From Thermomonas sp. XSG (GTDB taxonomy: Bacteria > Pseudomonadota > Gammaproteobacteria > Xanthomonadales > Xanthomonadaceae), in NCBI RefSeq assembly GCF_014678725.1, contig NZ_CP061497.1, forward strand, positions 1 to 64,000: a stretch of 64,000 bases of DNA. Reading direction: 5' to 3'. Positions 55,860 through 64,000 of the stretch are shown here, in pieces (position 1 is the first letter of the stretch; the number at the start of each line of letters is the position of its first letter). The notes below the pieces were generated by a model. That model was not told where the DNA came from, did not search any database, and worked only from the letters and a program-made list of their open reading frames with translations. Made by a program: the position numbers and the translations under genes.

Positions 55860-57443
55860 TCATGAACTCGGCGACGACGGCTGCACGACCCTAGGCTTTA
55901 GGCTAGTCCCGCACCCACATCGGTTGCCGAGAGAGAGTGGGGTATCGCAGATCACACAGACGAGGTACGGCTCGGCTAGCCCTTCATGTTTGACGACCTG
56001 CTCGGCGACTATGCGCTCATGGCGCTCCGACAGAATCTCGGGCGGCGGAGGTAACGCCGGGCTCTGCTCCGTCGTTCGGACGGGAAGATTAGGCATGAAG
56101 GCGGTCAGGTCCGGCTCAGTTGCTATCACCTCGTACACGCCCATCTCCTGCAACTCGACGAGCGAGGCAGCCCATAGCTGATCCGCTAGATCGCCGACCA
56201 ACTCAAAGGGGGAGGGAATCAGTTCGTTCTCCCAGTCCTCGAAGAAGGAAGCCGAATATGGGTATCGGCGCGGATAGCCTTTTGCCCGGGCCTGCTGCCA
56301 ATCGCGCTGCTGGGCGTCAAAGAGTCGCTTCAGCGGGACATTGAAGCCAAACATCCGGCCTAGATGCGGGACCCACTTTCCGGTCTGGATTCGGGTACCC
56401 ACGGGCTGGCCACGCACGAACTGCCCCCACAGGGTCAGCTGCCACAGATGGGGGTGGGCGTCGATCAGCTGCCACCCGGTCGGGAGCTGCGCGAGAAAGG
56501 GGGGGAGGGGGGCGTTGTCCAGGTAGCGCCGGCGGGCTAGGTTGATCGCCGGCGCATCCCGCGCGGACAGCCGTAACAGCTGCTCCCGCGCGGCCGAGGG
56601 CGAGGATAGTTCGACGAGTGCCTCCAGATCGCTCAGGTGCGGGGCACGGAGCTTCTGGCGGAACCGCTCCTTGCGTTGGCGGTCTGCGTCCAGCTTGGCT
56701 TCAGAGCTGCGCCGGGCCGCGTCACGCTCGGCGCGCTCGGCCAGGATCCGGGCGTTTCGGTCAGCGACCTGCTGCTCGAGATTTGCCAAGACCTGCTCAA
56801 ACATGCGTTCGGCCGTCGGCGAATGAATCCAGAATCGAGGAGCTTCACGGAGCACGGCGCGTTCAAACGCATCGTCGAGCACCGCGTCGGCATCCAGCTG
56901 GGACAGATCAATCTCAATCATGGCCCAGCCGCGCTTGCGAACCAAGGCGGCCTTGTCCTGGCCGACGGCGTTGGAGACCTTGACCTCCACCAGCAGCGGC
57001 ACCGTAGTGGGCTGGTTATCTTCAAGCACCACGTCTGGGCGCATGCCGACCATCCAGACCTCCTCCTTGGCCTGGGTGTATTCCCATAGGCGTGCGGGGC
57101 GTTCCAGGGCTTCCTGGTGCATCTGGTGGTCGAGGTCGGGGCAGGCAGCAATGCACTTCCAACTGGGCAGCTGAATCTGACCCGCGGCGAGGAGGACCTG
57201 CTTTGCCATCTTGTGTACGGCCGTCTCGTAGCAGTGCTCATCGCCTCCGCCGTGGTGGTGAGCGAAGTGCCAGCGCTGGGTTGCGCCCTTCTTGGCCATT
57301 AGTTGCCGGCCGCAACCCGGGCAGTGACAACCGCAGGCCAGTCCACTGTCCACCGCCGACGGAGGGTACAAGACCCCGTCGTGCTCTCCGAAGGGCACTT
57401 TTAATCCAGCGGTGTTTGCATTGCGCCCGGCTTGCCCTGCCAT
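55860..57443 (-). CDS. CoiA-like nuclease-domain protein
   Basis: A 527-residue protein with the CoiA N-terminal zinc segment (CGCHCPGCGRQLMAKKG, then RWHFAHHHGG) and a PD-(D/E)xK nuclease core (MRPDVVLEDNQ followed by PLLVEVKVS, giving Asp and Glu-x-Lys). A coiled coil follows at about residues 225-280 (Ala/Arg/Glu-rich) and then an unknown C-terminal half. Residue FGCNV-type end pairs (VCVICDTPLSLGNRCGCG) suggest a second zinc site. CoiA acts in DNA uptake and recombination; copies in defence islands may instead cut foreign DNA. ATG 57443 has GGGAGAGAGG before it. Confidence 0.78.
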   Translation of the reverse strand: MAGQAGRNANTAGLKVPFGEHDGVLYPPSAVDSGLACGCHCPGCGRQLMAKKGATQRWHFAHHHGGGDEHCYETAVHKMAKQVLLAAGQIQLPSWKCIAACPDLDHQMHQEALERPARLWEYTQAKEEVWMVGMRPDVVLEDNQPTTVPLLVEVKVSNAVGQDKAALVRKRGWAMIEIDLSQLDADAVLDDAFERAVLREAPRFWIHSPTAERMFEQVLANLEQQVADRNARILAERAERDAARRSSEAKLDADRQRKERFRQKLRAPHLSDLEALVELSSPSAAREQLLRLSARDAPAINLARRRYLDNAPLPPFLAQLPTGWQLIDAHPHLWQLTLWGQFVRGQPVGTRIQTGKWVPHLGRMFGFNVPLKRLFDAQQRDWQQARAKGYPRRYPYSASFFEDWENELIPSPFELVGDLADQLWAASLVELQEMGVYEVIATEPDLTAFMPNLPVRTTEQSPALPPPPEILSERHERIVAEQVVKHEGLAEPYLVCVICDTPLSLGNRCGCGTSLKPRVVQPSSPSS

Positions 57444-57590
57444 CGCCCTCTCTCCCTGGGGTGATTCTATAAAAGAGCGCATCTCGCCCAATGAGACACC
57501 CCGGCCTAGAATGGGGCTCATCAAGGGGGATTGCATGCAGAATCTGATTCAAGTCTTTGATTTTTCTTGGGCAATTCAGCAGGGCGGGGC

Positions 57591-59081
57591 ATGAACGAAA
57601 CGTCCCTGAGCCAGCTGGAGGCCCACCTCTGGGCCTCCGCCAATATCCTGCGCGGCCCCGTAGATGCGGCTGACTTCAAGACCTACATCTTCCCGCTGCT
57701 GTTCTTCAAGCGCATCTGCGACGTCTGGGACGAGGAGTACCAGGAGATCGTTGATGAGACCGGCGACGAGCAACTGGCCTGGTTCCCGGAATCGCACCGC
57801 TTCCAGATCCCGGAAGACTGCCACTGGAACGACGTTCGCACCAAGGCCAGCAATGTCGGGACGGCCCTTCAGCGCGCGATGCGCGAGATTGAGAAGGCCA
57901 ACCCCGACACCCTTTACGGCGTGTTCGGCGATGCCCAGTGGTCGAACAAGGATCGGCTGTCTGATGCCTTGCTCAAGGACCTGATCGAGCACTTCTCCAA
58001 GCTGCCGTTTGGCAACAAGAACGTCAACTCGGATCTGCTTGGCGACGCCTATGAATACCTGATCAAGAAGTTCGCCGACGCCACCAACAAGAAGGCCGGC
58101 GAGTTCTACACCCCGCGCAGCGTCGTGCGGCTGATGATCGACATGCTCGATCCCAAAGAAGCCGAGACCATCTACGACCCGGCCTGCGGTACCGGCGGCA
58201 TGTTGCTGGCCGCTGTGCAGCACGTGAAGGAACAGCATGGCGACGTGAAGCGGCTGTGGGGCAAGCTGTACGGACAAGAGAAGAACCTCACCACCTCATC
58301 CATCGCGCGGATGAACCTGTTCCTTCATGGCATCGAAGACTTCCAAGTGGTGCGCGGCGACACCCTGCGTAACCCGGCCTTCTTCGAGGTCGACCGACTG
58401 GCCACGTTCGACTGCGTGATCGCCAACCCCCCGTTCTCGCTGGAAAAGTGGGGCGAGGACCTGTGGCTGAACGATCCCTTCGGCCGCAACTTTGCTGGCC
58501 TGCCGCCCTCATCCAGCGGTGACTTTGCCTGGGTGCAGCACATGGTCAAGTCAATGGCTGACGTCAGCGGCCGGATGGCCGTGGTGCTGCCCCAGGGCGC
58601 CCTGTTCCGCAAAGGTGTGGAAGGCAGCATCCGCCAGAAACTGCTGGAGATGGATCTGGTCGAGGCCGTAATCGGGTTGGCGCCCAACCTGTTTTACGGC
58701 ACCGGCCTGGCCGCGTGCATCCTGGTCTTGCGCAAGCGCAAACCGGTCAAGCACAAAAAAAAGGTGCTGATCGCCGATGCGTCACGCCTGTTCCGCCGGG
58801 GGCGCGCGCAAAACTATCTGGAACCCGAGCACGCCGCCGAGATCCTCGGCTGGTATCGCGGCTTTGCCGATGTGCAGGACGCGGTCCGCGTGGTCAGCCT
58901 CGACGAGATCAAAGTCGAGGACTGGACGCTGAACATCTCGCGCTATGTCCTGCCGCCATTGCAAGAAGACATCCCCCCGCTGCCGGTTGCCATCACGGCA
59001 TTCAAGGACGCGCTCATCCGCTGCCGTGAAGCCGAAGAGCGGCTCGCGCAGGTCATTACTGAAGGGGGATGGCTGAAATGA
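57591..59081 (+). CDS. hsdM: Type I restriction-modification methyltransferase, first HsdM
   Basis: A 496-residue N6-adenine methyltransferase subunit. The N-terminal helical domain (LEAHLWASANILRG, FLPLLFFKR-like FPLLFFKRICDVWDEE) is followed by the SAM motif YDPACGTGGMLLAA and the catalytic ANPPFSLEKW. ATG 57591 follows a G-rich stretch. It overlaps a second, different hsdM gene by ATGA. Both keep all catalytic residues. Confidence 0.93.
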   Translation: MNETSLSQLEAHLWASANILRGPVDAADFKTYIFPLLFFKRICDVWDEEYQEIVDETGDEQLAWFPESHRFQIPEDCHWNDVRTKASNVGTALQRAMREIEKANPDTLYGVFGDAQWSNKDRLSDALLKDLIEHFSKLPFGNKNVNSDLLGDAYEYLIKKFADATNKKAGEFYTPRSVVRLMIDMLDPKEAETIYDPACGTGGMLLAAVQHVKEQHGDVKRLWGKLYGQEKNLTTSSIARMNLFLHGIEDFQVVRGDTLRNPAFFEVDRLATFDCVIANPPFSLEKWGEDLWLNDPFGRNFAGLPPSSSGDFAWVQHMVKSMADVSGRMAVVLPQGALFRKGVEGSIRQKLLEMDLVEAVIGLAPNLFYGTGLAACILVLRKRKPVKHKKKVLIADASRLFRRGRAQNYLEPEHAAEILGWYRGFADVQDAVRVVSLDEIKVEDWTLNISRYVLPPLQEDIPPLPVAITAFKDALIRCREAEERLAQVITEGGWLK

Positions 59082-60604
59082 GTCACCCAAGTAAACGCAT
59101 CAGCCAACAAGAACTCGAAAGCTACCTGTGGGGTGCCGCCGTGCTGCTGCGCGGCCTCATCGACGCCGGCGACTACAAGCAGTTCATCTTCCCGCTGCTG
59201 TTCTACAAGCGCGTGTCGGATGTGTGGGAGGAGGAATACCAGGCGGCCCTGGCCAACTCGAAGGGCGACCTCTCCTACGCGCAGTTCGCGGAGAACCACC
59301 GCTTCCAGATTCCCCAAGGCGCTCACTGGAACGATGTTCGCCAGGCACCCAAGAACGTAGGCACCGCCATCCAGAAAGCCATGCGTGCTATCGAGACCGC
59401 CAACCCGGATCTGCTTGATGGCATCTTCGGCGATGCACCCTGGACCAACCGCGAGCGCCTGCCCGATGAAACGCTGAAAAACCTGATCGAGCACTTCTCG
59501 ACGCAGACACTCTCGGTGGCCAACGTCCCCGAGGACGAGTTGGGCAACGCCTACGAGTACCTGATCAAGAAGTTCGCGGACGACTCAGGCCACACGGCGG
59601 CCGAGTTCTACACCAACCGCACCGTCGTCCACTTGATGACGCAACTTCTTGCACCTCAGGCGGGCGAGTCGATTTACGACCCCACGTGCGGTACCGGCGG
59701 CATGTTGATTTCAGCGCTGGACGAAGTGAAGCGCTCGGGCGGAGAGTACCGCACGCTCAAGCTCTACGGGCAGGAGCGCAACCTCATTACCTCATCCATC
59801 GCCCGCATGAATCTGTTCCTGCATGGCGTGGAGGACTTCGAGATCATCCGGGGTGACACCCTGGCTGAACCCAAGCACATCGAAGGCGACCGCCTGCGCC
59901 AGTTCGATGTGATCCTGGCCAACCCGCCGTACTCCATCAAGCAGTGGAATCGCGAGGCCTGGAGTAGTGACAAGTGGGGACGCAACTCGCTGGGTACGCC
60001 ACCGCAGGGCCGCGCCGACTACGCCTTCCAACAGCACATCCTGACCAGCCTCACCACCAAGGGGCGTAGTGCCGTGCTCTGGCCCCACGGTGTGCTGTTC
60101 CGTAATGAAGAACAGGCCATGCGCGCCAAGATGGTCGAGCAGGACTGGGTCGAGGCCGTCATCGGCTTGGGCCCCAACCTGTTCTACAACTCTCCGATGG
60201 AGTCGTGCATCGTCATCTGCAACCGCAAGAAAGTCGCCGCTCGCAAGGGCAAGGTGATCTTCATCGACGCGGTGAGTGAGGTAACCCGCGAACGGGCGCA
60301 GAGCTTACTTAAGCCCGAGCACCAGCAGCGCATCCTGACCGCTTACAAAACGTTTGCCGATGTTCCCGGTTTCGCCAAGGTCGCCACCCTGGCCGAAATC
60401 GGCATCAATGCGGGCAACCTCTCGATCCCGCTGTACGTGAAGCGCATTGCCGCCGCCATCGCCACCGACAGCAATGGTGACGCGGTATCGCTGCGCTCAG
60501 CCTGGGATCAATGGCAAACCGATGGCCGTGCCTTCTGGCAACAGATGGACGCGCTGGTGGAAACGCTGGATGGAGTTATTACGGAGGACATCGAGCGTGT
60601 CTGA
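59078..60604 (+). CDS. hsdM: Type I restriction-modification methyltransferase, second HsdM
   Basis: A 508-residue paralogue of the gene before it. Motifs are intact: FPLLFYKRVSDVWEEEY, the SAM-binding YDPTCGTGGMLISA and the catalytic LANPPYSIKQWNREAW. By eye the two HsdM proteins agree at well under half of their positions outside motifs, so this is not a recent duplication. I chose the ATG at 59078, coupled to the previous stop; an ATG at 59069 is also possible. It overlaps hsdS by eight bases. Confidence 0.93.
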   Translation: MSHPSKRISQQELESYLWGAAVLLRGLIDAGDYKQFIFPLLFYKRVSDVWEEEYQAALANSKGDLSYAQFAENHRFQIPQGAHWNDVRQAPKNVGTAIQKAMRAIETANPDLLDGIFGDAPWTNRERLPDETLKNLIEHFSTQTLSVANVPEDELGNAYEYLIKKFADDSGHTAAEFYTNRTVVHLMTQLLAPQAGESIYDPTCGTGGMLISALDEVKRSGGEYRTLKLYGQERNLITSSIARMNLFLHGVEDFEIIRGDTLAEPKHIEGDRLRQFDVILANPPYSIKQWNREAWSSDKWGRNSLGTPPQGRADYAFQQHILTSLTTKGRSAVLWPHGVLFRNEEQAMRAKMVEQDWVEAVIGLGPNLFYNSPMESCIVICNRKKVAARKGKVIFIDAVSEVTRERAQSLLKPEHQQRILTAYKTFADVPGFAKVATLAEIGINAGNLSIPLYVKRIAAAIATDSNGDAVSLRSAWDQWQTDGRAFWQQMDALVETLDGVITEDIERV

Positions 60605-61760
60605 TAACAAGAATTTGAAGCCAGGCTGGAAGGTCTGGCGCTTCGATCAGATGGCGACGAACGTCAATGTCCGTATCGACAACCCGTCCGAATCGGGCAT
60701 GGAGCACTACGTTGGTCTCGAACACCTAGATGCCGACTCGCTGAAGATTCGTCGCTGGGGTACGCCGGACGACGTGGAAGCCACCAAGCTGATGTTCAAG
60801 AGGGGCGACATCATTTTTGGGCGCCGCAGGGCTTACCAGCGGAAGCTCGGTGTCGCTGAGTTCGACGGTATCTGCTCAGCACACGCGATGGTGCTGCGTG
60901 CCAAGCCCGAAGTCGTGCTGCCGGAGTTCCTGCCCTTCTTCATGCAGAGCGATCTGTTTATGAAGCGAGCAGTGGAAATATCTGTTGGCTCACTGTCGCC
61001 CACAATCAATTGGAAAACGATGGCCATTCAGGAGTTCGCGCTACCGCCAATTGATGAACAAGTAAGGCTTGTTGATCTGCTTCAAGCGATAGAGCGCACG
61101 ACTGAGTCGCATCGGAAGATAGGCGGCTCCGCCGACAAGCTTGTTCGTTCATTGCTGTCCGACGTGCTGAATCGAGAATGGCCAGTTGTCGACCTTGGCT
61201 CAGTCGTTCAGGGGACCCAGTACGGCCTCTCAATCAACGCCGGATCGGACGGTCAATATCCGATGCTGCGAATGATGAATATCGAAGATGGGCTCTGCGT
61301 CGAAAATGACATCAAGTATGTAGACCTCAGCGAGAAAGACTTCGAAGCCTATCGGCTGGTCGACGGCGATGTGCTTTTCAACCGGACAAACAGCTATGAG
61401 CTGGTTGGCCGAACAGGGGTGTACGAGCTTGAGGGCGATCACGTCTTTGCTTCGTACCTTGTACGGATCAAGACTATCCCTGAAAAGCTGGAACCGAAGT
61501 TCCTCACGCTTTACCTGAACTCTGATTTCGGGCGTCGACAAGTTCTTGCATATGCAACGAAAGCGGTAAGTCAGGCGAACGTGAACGCCAGTAACTTACT
61601 CCGTGTTCGTCTGCCTTTGCCGCCCTTGGAGGTGCAGAAGCAGCTGCTGGAGGAGATTGCGTGCGCGAAGTCCGCGGAAAGAGCAGCGATGGTGCGCCGC
61701 TCTTCCGCAGAGGAGATGAAGAAGCAGTTGCTGGCAGAAATTGCGGGGGACGCAGAGTGA
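60597..61760 (+). CDS. hsdS: Type I specificity subunit HsdS
   Basis: A 387-residue DNA-recognition subunit with two target-recognition domains and conserved helical spacers (FALPPIDEQVRLVDLLQAIE after the first; RLPLPPLEVQKQLLEEIACA after the second). The GTG at 60597 is eight bases inside the previous gene with GGAGG before it. The protein fixes the target sequence of methylation and cutting; the target cannot be read from sequence. Confidence 0.93.
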   Translation: MSDNKNLKPGWKVWRFDQMATNVNVRIDNPSESGMEHYVGLEHLDADSLKIRRWGTPDDVEATKLMFKRGDIIFGRRRAYQRKLGVAEFDGICSAHAMVLRAKPEVVLPEFLPFFMQSDLFMKRAVEISVGSLSPTINWKTMAIQEFALPPIDEQVRLVDLLQAIERTTESHRKIGGSADKLVRSLLSDVLNREWPVVDLGSVVQGTQYGLSINAGSDGQYPMLRMMNIEDGLCVENDIKYVDLSEKDFEAYRLVDGDVLFNRTNSYELVGRTGVYELEGDHVFASYLVRIKTIPEKLEPKFLTLYLNSDFGRRQVLAYATKAVSQANVNASNLLRVRLPLPPLEVQKQLLEEIACAKSAERAAMVRRSSAEEMKKQLLAEIAGDAE

Positions 61761-64000
61761 GCTCTTTCAACGAATCCAACACCGTCGAAGCCTACGTCCG
61801 CGATCTGCTCGCCGGCCCAGTCAAGGCTGTCCCGGCCAACACCGCCCAGGAACCTCAAGCCAGCTACGGTCCCAGCCCCAAAGGCATCGGCTGGCGCTAC
61901 GCTGCTCCGTCTGAGGTGCCGCGCCAGATCCAGGAAGTGCTGGTCGAACCCTGGCTGCGCGATGCACTGATCCGCCTGAACCCCGAGATTGCCGCCCAGC
62001 CCGACCGCGCCGACGAGGTGCTCTACAAGCTGCGCGCCATCGTGCTGTCGGTGCGATCGGATGGCCTGATCCGCGCCAACGAGGAAATGACCGCCTGGAT
62101 GCGCGGTGAGCGCTCGATGCCCTTCGGCCCCAACAACGAGCATGTGCCGGTGCGGCTGATCGACCTGGATGATCTGGCGCAGAACCAGTACATCGTCACC
62201 CAGCAGTTCATCTACCGCGCAGGCCCCACCGAGCGCCGCGCCGATCTGGTGTTGTTGGTCAACGGGCTGCCGCTGGTGCTGATCGAGGCCAAGACGCCAG
62301 TCAAGAAGTGCATCAGCTGGGTCGACGGGGCGGTGCAGGTGCACGACGACTACGAGAAGCTCGTACCGGAGCTGTTCGTCTGCAACGTGTTCTCGGTGGC
62401 GACCGAAGGCAAGGCTTACCACTACGGGTCCATCGGCCTGCCGGTCAAGGATTGGGGGCCGTGGCATCTGGATGGCAATGGCGAGGATGGTCAGCACCAC
62501 CCGCTGAAGTCGCTCAAGCTGTCCGCTGAGAGCATGTTGCGCCCGCATGTGGTGCTGGACATTCTCGGCAGCTTCACCCTGTTCGCCACCAACAAGAAAA
62601 AGCAGCGCATCAAGGTCATCTGCCGCTACCAGCAGTTTGAAGCGGCCAACAAGATCGTCGAGCGCGTGCTGGCCGGTTACCCCAGGAAAGGGCTAATTTG
62701 GCACTTCCAGGGTTCGGGCAAGTCACTGCTGATGGTGTTTGCCGCGCAGAAGCTGCGCATGCATGCGGGCTTGAAGAACCCCACCGTGCTGATTGTGGTG
62801 GATCGGATCGATCTCGACAGCCAGATCACCGGAACCTTCACTGGGGCGGACATTCCCAATTTGGAAAAGGCGGATACCCGCGAGAAGCTGCAGCAGCTGC
62901 TGGCGCAGGATGTGCGCAAGATCATCATCACCACGATCTTTAAGTTTGGTGAGGCCGAGGGCGCGTTGAATGAGCGCAGCAACATCATTGCCCTGGTGGA
63001 CGAAGCCCACCGCACGCAAGAAGGCGACCTGGGCCGCAAGATGCGCGAGGCCCTGCCCAACGCGTTTCTGTTCGGCCTGACCGGCACGCCGATCAACCGT
63101 GCCGACCGCAACACCTTCTACGCCTTTGGTGCCGACGAGGACGAGAAAGGCTACATGAGCCGGTACGGCTTCGAAGAGTCGATCCGCGACGGTGCCACGC
63201 TAAAACTGCACTTCGAACCGCGCTTAATCGACCTGCACATTGACAAGGCCGCCCTGGACGCCGCCTACAAAGACCTGACCGGCGGCCTGTCGGATCTGGA
63301 CAAGGACAACCTCGCCAAGACCGCCGCCAAGATGGCCGTGCTGGTGAAGACGCCTGAGCGCATCCGCAAGATCTGCGAAGACATCGTCGAGCATTTCCAG
63401 ACCAAGGTGGAGCCCAATGGTTTCAAGGGCCAGATCGTCACCTTCGACCGCGAGTCCTGCCTGCTGTTCAAGACCGAGCTGGACAAGCTGCTGCCGCCCG
63501 AGGCTACAGACATCGTGATGTCGGTGCAGGCGGCGGACAAGAAGGAACACCCGGAATACACCCAGTACGACCGCAGCCGAGATGAAGAAGAGCGACTGCT
63601 CGACCGCTTCCGCGATCCGGCCGACCCGCTGAAGCTGATCATCGTTACCTCCAAGTTGCTGACCGGTTTCGATGCGCCCATCCTGCAGGCAATGTATCTG
63701 GACAAGCCGCTGCGCGACCACACGCTGCTGCAGGCCATCTGCCGTGTAAACCGCACCTACTCGGAGCAGAAGACCCACGGCTTGATTGTTGATTACCTGG
63801 GTATCTTCGATGATGTGGCAGCAGCGCTGGAATTCGACGACCAGAGCGTCAAGCAGGTGGTCAGCAACATCCAGGAGCTGAAGGACAAGCTGCCCGAAGC
63901 CATGCAGAAGTGCCTGGCGTTCTTCGCCGGCTGCGACCGCAGCGTGCAGGGCTATGAGGGCCTGATCGCCGCGCAGCAGTGCCTGCCCAACAATGAGGTG
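61757..64000 (+). CDS. hsdR: Type I restriction endonuclease HsdR (3' end beyond window)
   Basis: The first 748 residues of the motor and nuclease subunit. The nuclease motif is LVLIEAKTPV, Walker A is WHFQGSGKSLLM and the DEAH box is LVDEAHRTQEGDLG; helicase motif VI-like residues are in AICRVNRTYSEQK. The GTG at 61757 overlaps the hsdS stop. Full HsdR proteins are about 1,000 residues, so the end lies outside. Operon order M-M-S-R. Confidence 0.95.
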   Translation, partial: MSSFNESNTVEAYVRDLLAGPVKAVPANTAQEPQASYGPSPKGIGWRYAAPSEVPRQIQEVLVEPWLRDALIRLNPEIAAQPDRADEVLYKLRAIVLSVRSDGLIRANEEMTAWMRGERSMPFGPNNEHVPVRLIDLDDLAQNQYIVTQQFIYRAGPTERRADLVLLVNGLPLVLIEAKTPVKKCISWVDGAVQVHDDYEKLVPELFVCNVFSVATEGKAYHYGSIGLPVKDWGPWHLDGNGEDGQHHPLKSLKLSAESMLRPHVVLDILGSFTLFATNKKKQRIKVICRYQQFEAANKIVERVLAGYPRKGLIWHFQGSGKSLLMVFAAQKLRMHAGLKNPTVLIVVDRIDLDSQITGTFTGADIPNLEKADTREKLQQLLAQDVRKIIITTIFKFGEAEGALNERSNIIALVDEAHRTQEGDLGRKMREALPNAFLFGLTGTPINRADRNTFYAFGADEDEKGYMSRYGFEESIRDGATLKLHFEPRLIDLHIDKAALDAAYKDLTGGLSDLDKDNLAKTAAKMAVLVKTPERIRKICEDIVEHFQTKVEPNGFKGQIVTFDRESCLLFKTELDKLLPPEATDIVMSVQAADKKEHPEYTQYDRSRDEEERLLDRFRDPADPLKLIIVTSKLLTGFDAPILQAMYLDKPLRDHTLLQAICRVNRTYSEQKTHGLIVDYLGIFDDVAAALEFDDQSVKQVVSNIQELKDKLPEAMQKCLAFFAGCDRSVQGYEGLIAAQQCLPNNEV

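Overview
The window looks like accessory chromosome of a high-GC gammaproteobacterium of the Xanthomonadaceae group (Xanthomonas, Stenotrophomonas, Lysobacter or Luteimonas type). The pointers are a near-palindromic LexA site of the TTAG-N6-TACTA type in front of umuD, a copLAB copper operon, and a chromosomal integron whose attC sites form one family with conserved ends. Genus-level placement cannot be made from the sequence alone.

Layout. 1-2.05 kb: SOS-controlled umuD, an unknown gene and umuC (cut by the window edge). 2.37-7.03 kb: a nucleoside deaminase facing a QseBC/PmrAB-like two-component system, a four-repeat membrane protein, an outer-membrane-like protein and a PepSY protein. Three promoters here carry the same direct repeat. 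7.16-10.84 kb: an integron with intI and five gene cassettes, each ended by an attC site. 10.99-17.97 kb: MerR regulator, CDF transporter, CzcI-like protein and CzcCBA efflux. 18.0-21.1 kb: debris of mobile elements (CDF stump, IS3 orfA stump, a Tn3-like end), then merR-merT-merP without merA, followed by a GDCCVxC protein and an ATP-grasp protein.

21.1-38.2 kb (minus strand): a long run of a Cys/His protein, CusCBA-type Cu/Ag efflux, DUF2933, a methyltransferase-like membrane protein, a beta-CASP nuclease, phosphoketolase, an ABC1/UbiB kinase, a CopB-type P1B ATPase and acetate kinase. 38.3-39.2 kb: a rearrangement junction with a truncated copD and a truncated regulator head to head. 39.3-49.7 kb: copL-copA-copB, a His-rich cytochrome c, DUF4440 and DUF411 proteins, a MerR regulator with a P1B ATPase carrying a duplicated YHS-like domain, an EF-hand protein, DUF305, a CopL-like protein and an unknown protein, closed by a second, truncated acetate kinase gene.

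50.3-64 kb: a defence island. It holds a 1,792-residue protein with a putative Cap4-like nuclease fused to a STAND-type NTPase, a CoiA-like nuclease, and a type I restriction-modification operon with two different hsdM genes, hsdS and hsdR (cut by the window edge).

Working together: the czc, cus, cop and mer modules cover removal of Zn/Co/Cd, Cu/Ag and Hg from cytoplasm and periplasm. The phosphoketolase-acetate kinase pair would supply ATP outside respiration, which copper damages (inference). The integron and the giant defence gene are bracketed by the same two intergenic repeats in the same order, which may mark two insertion points of one kind.
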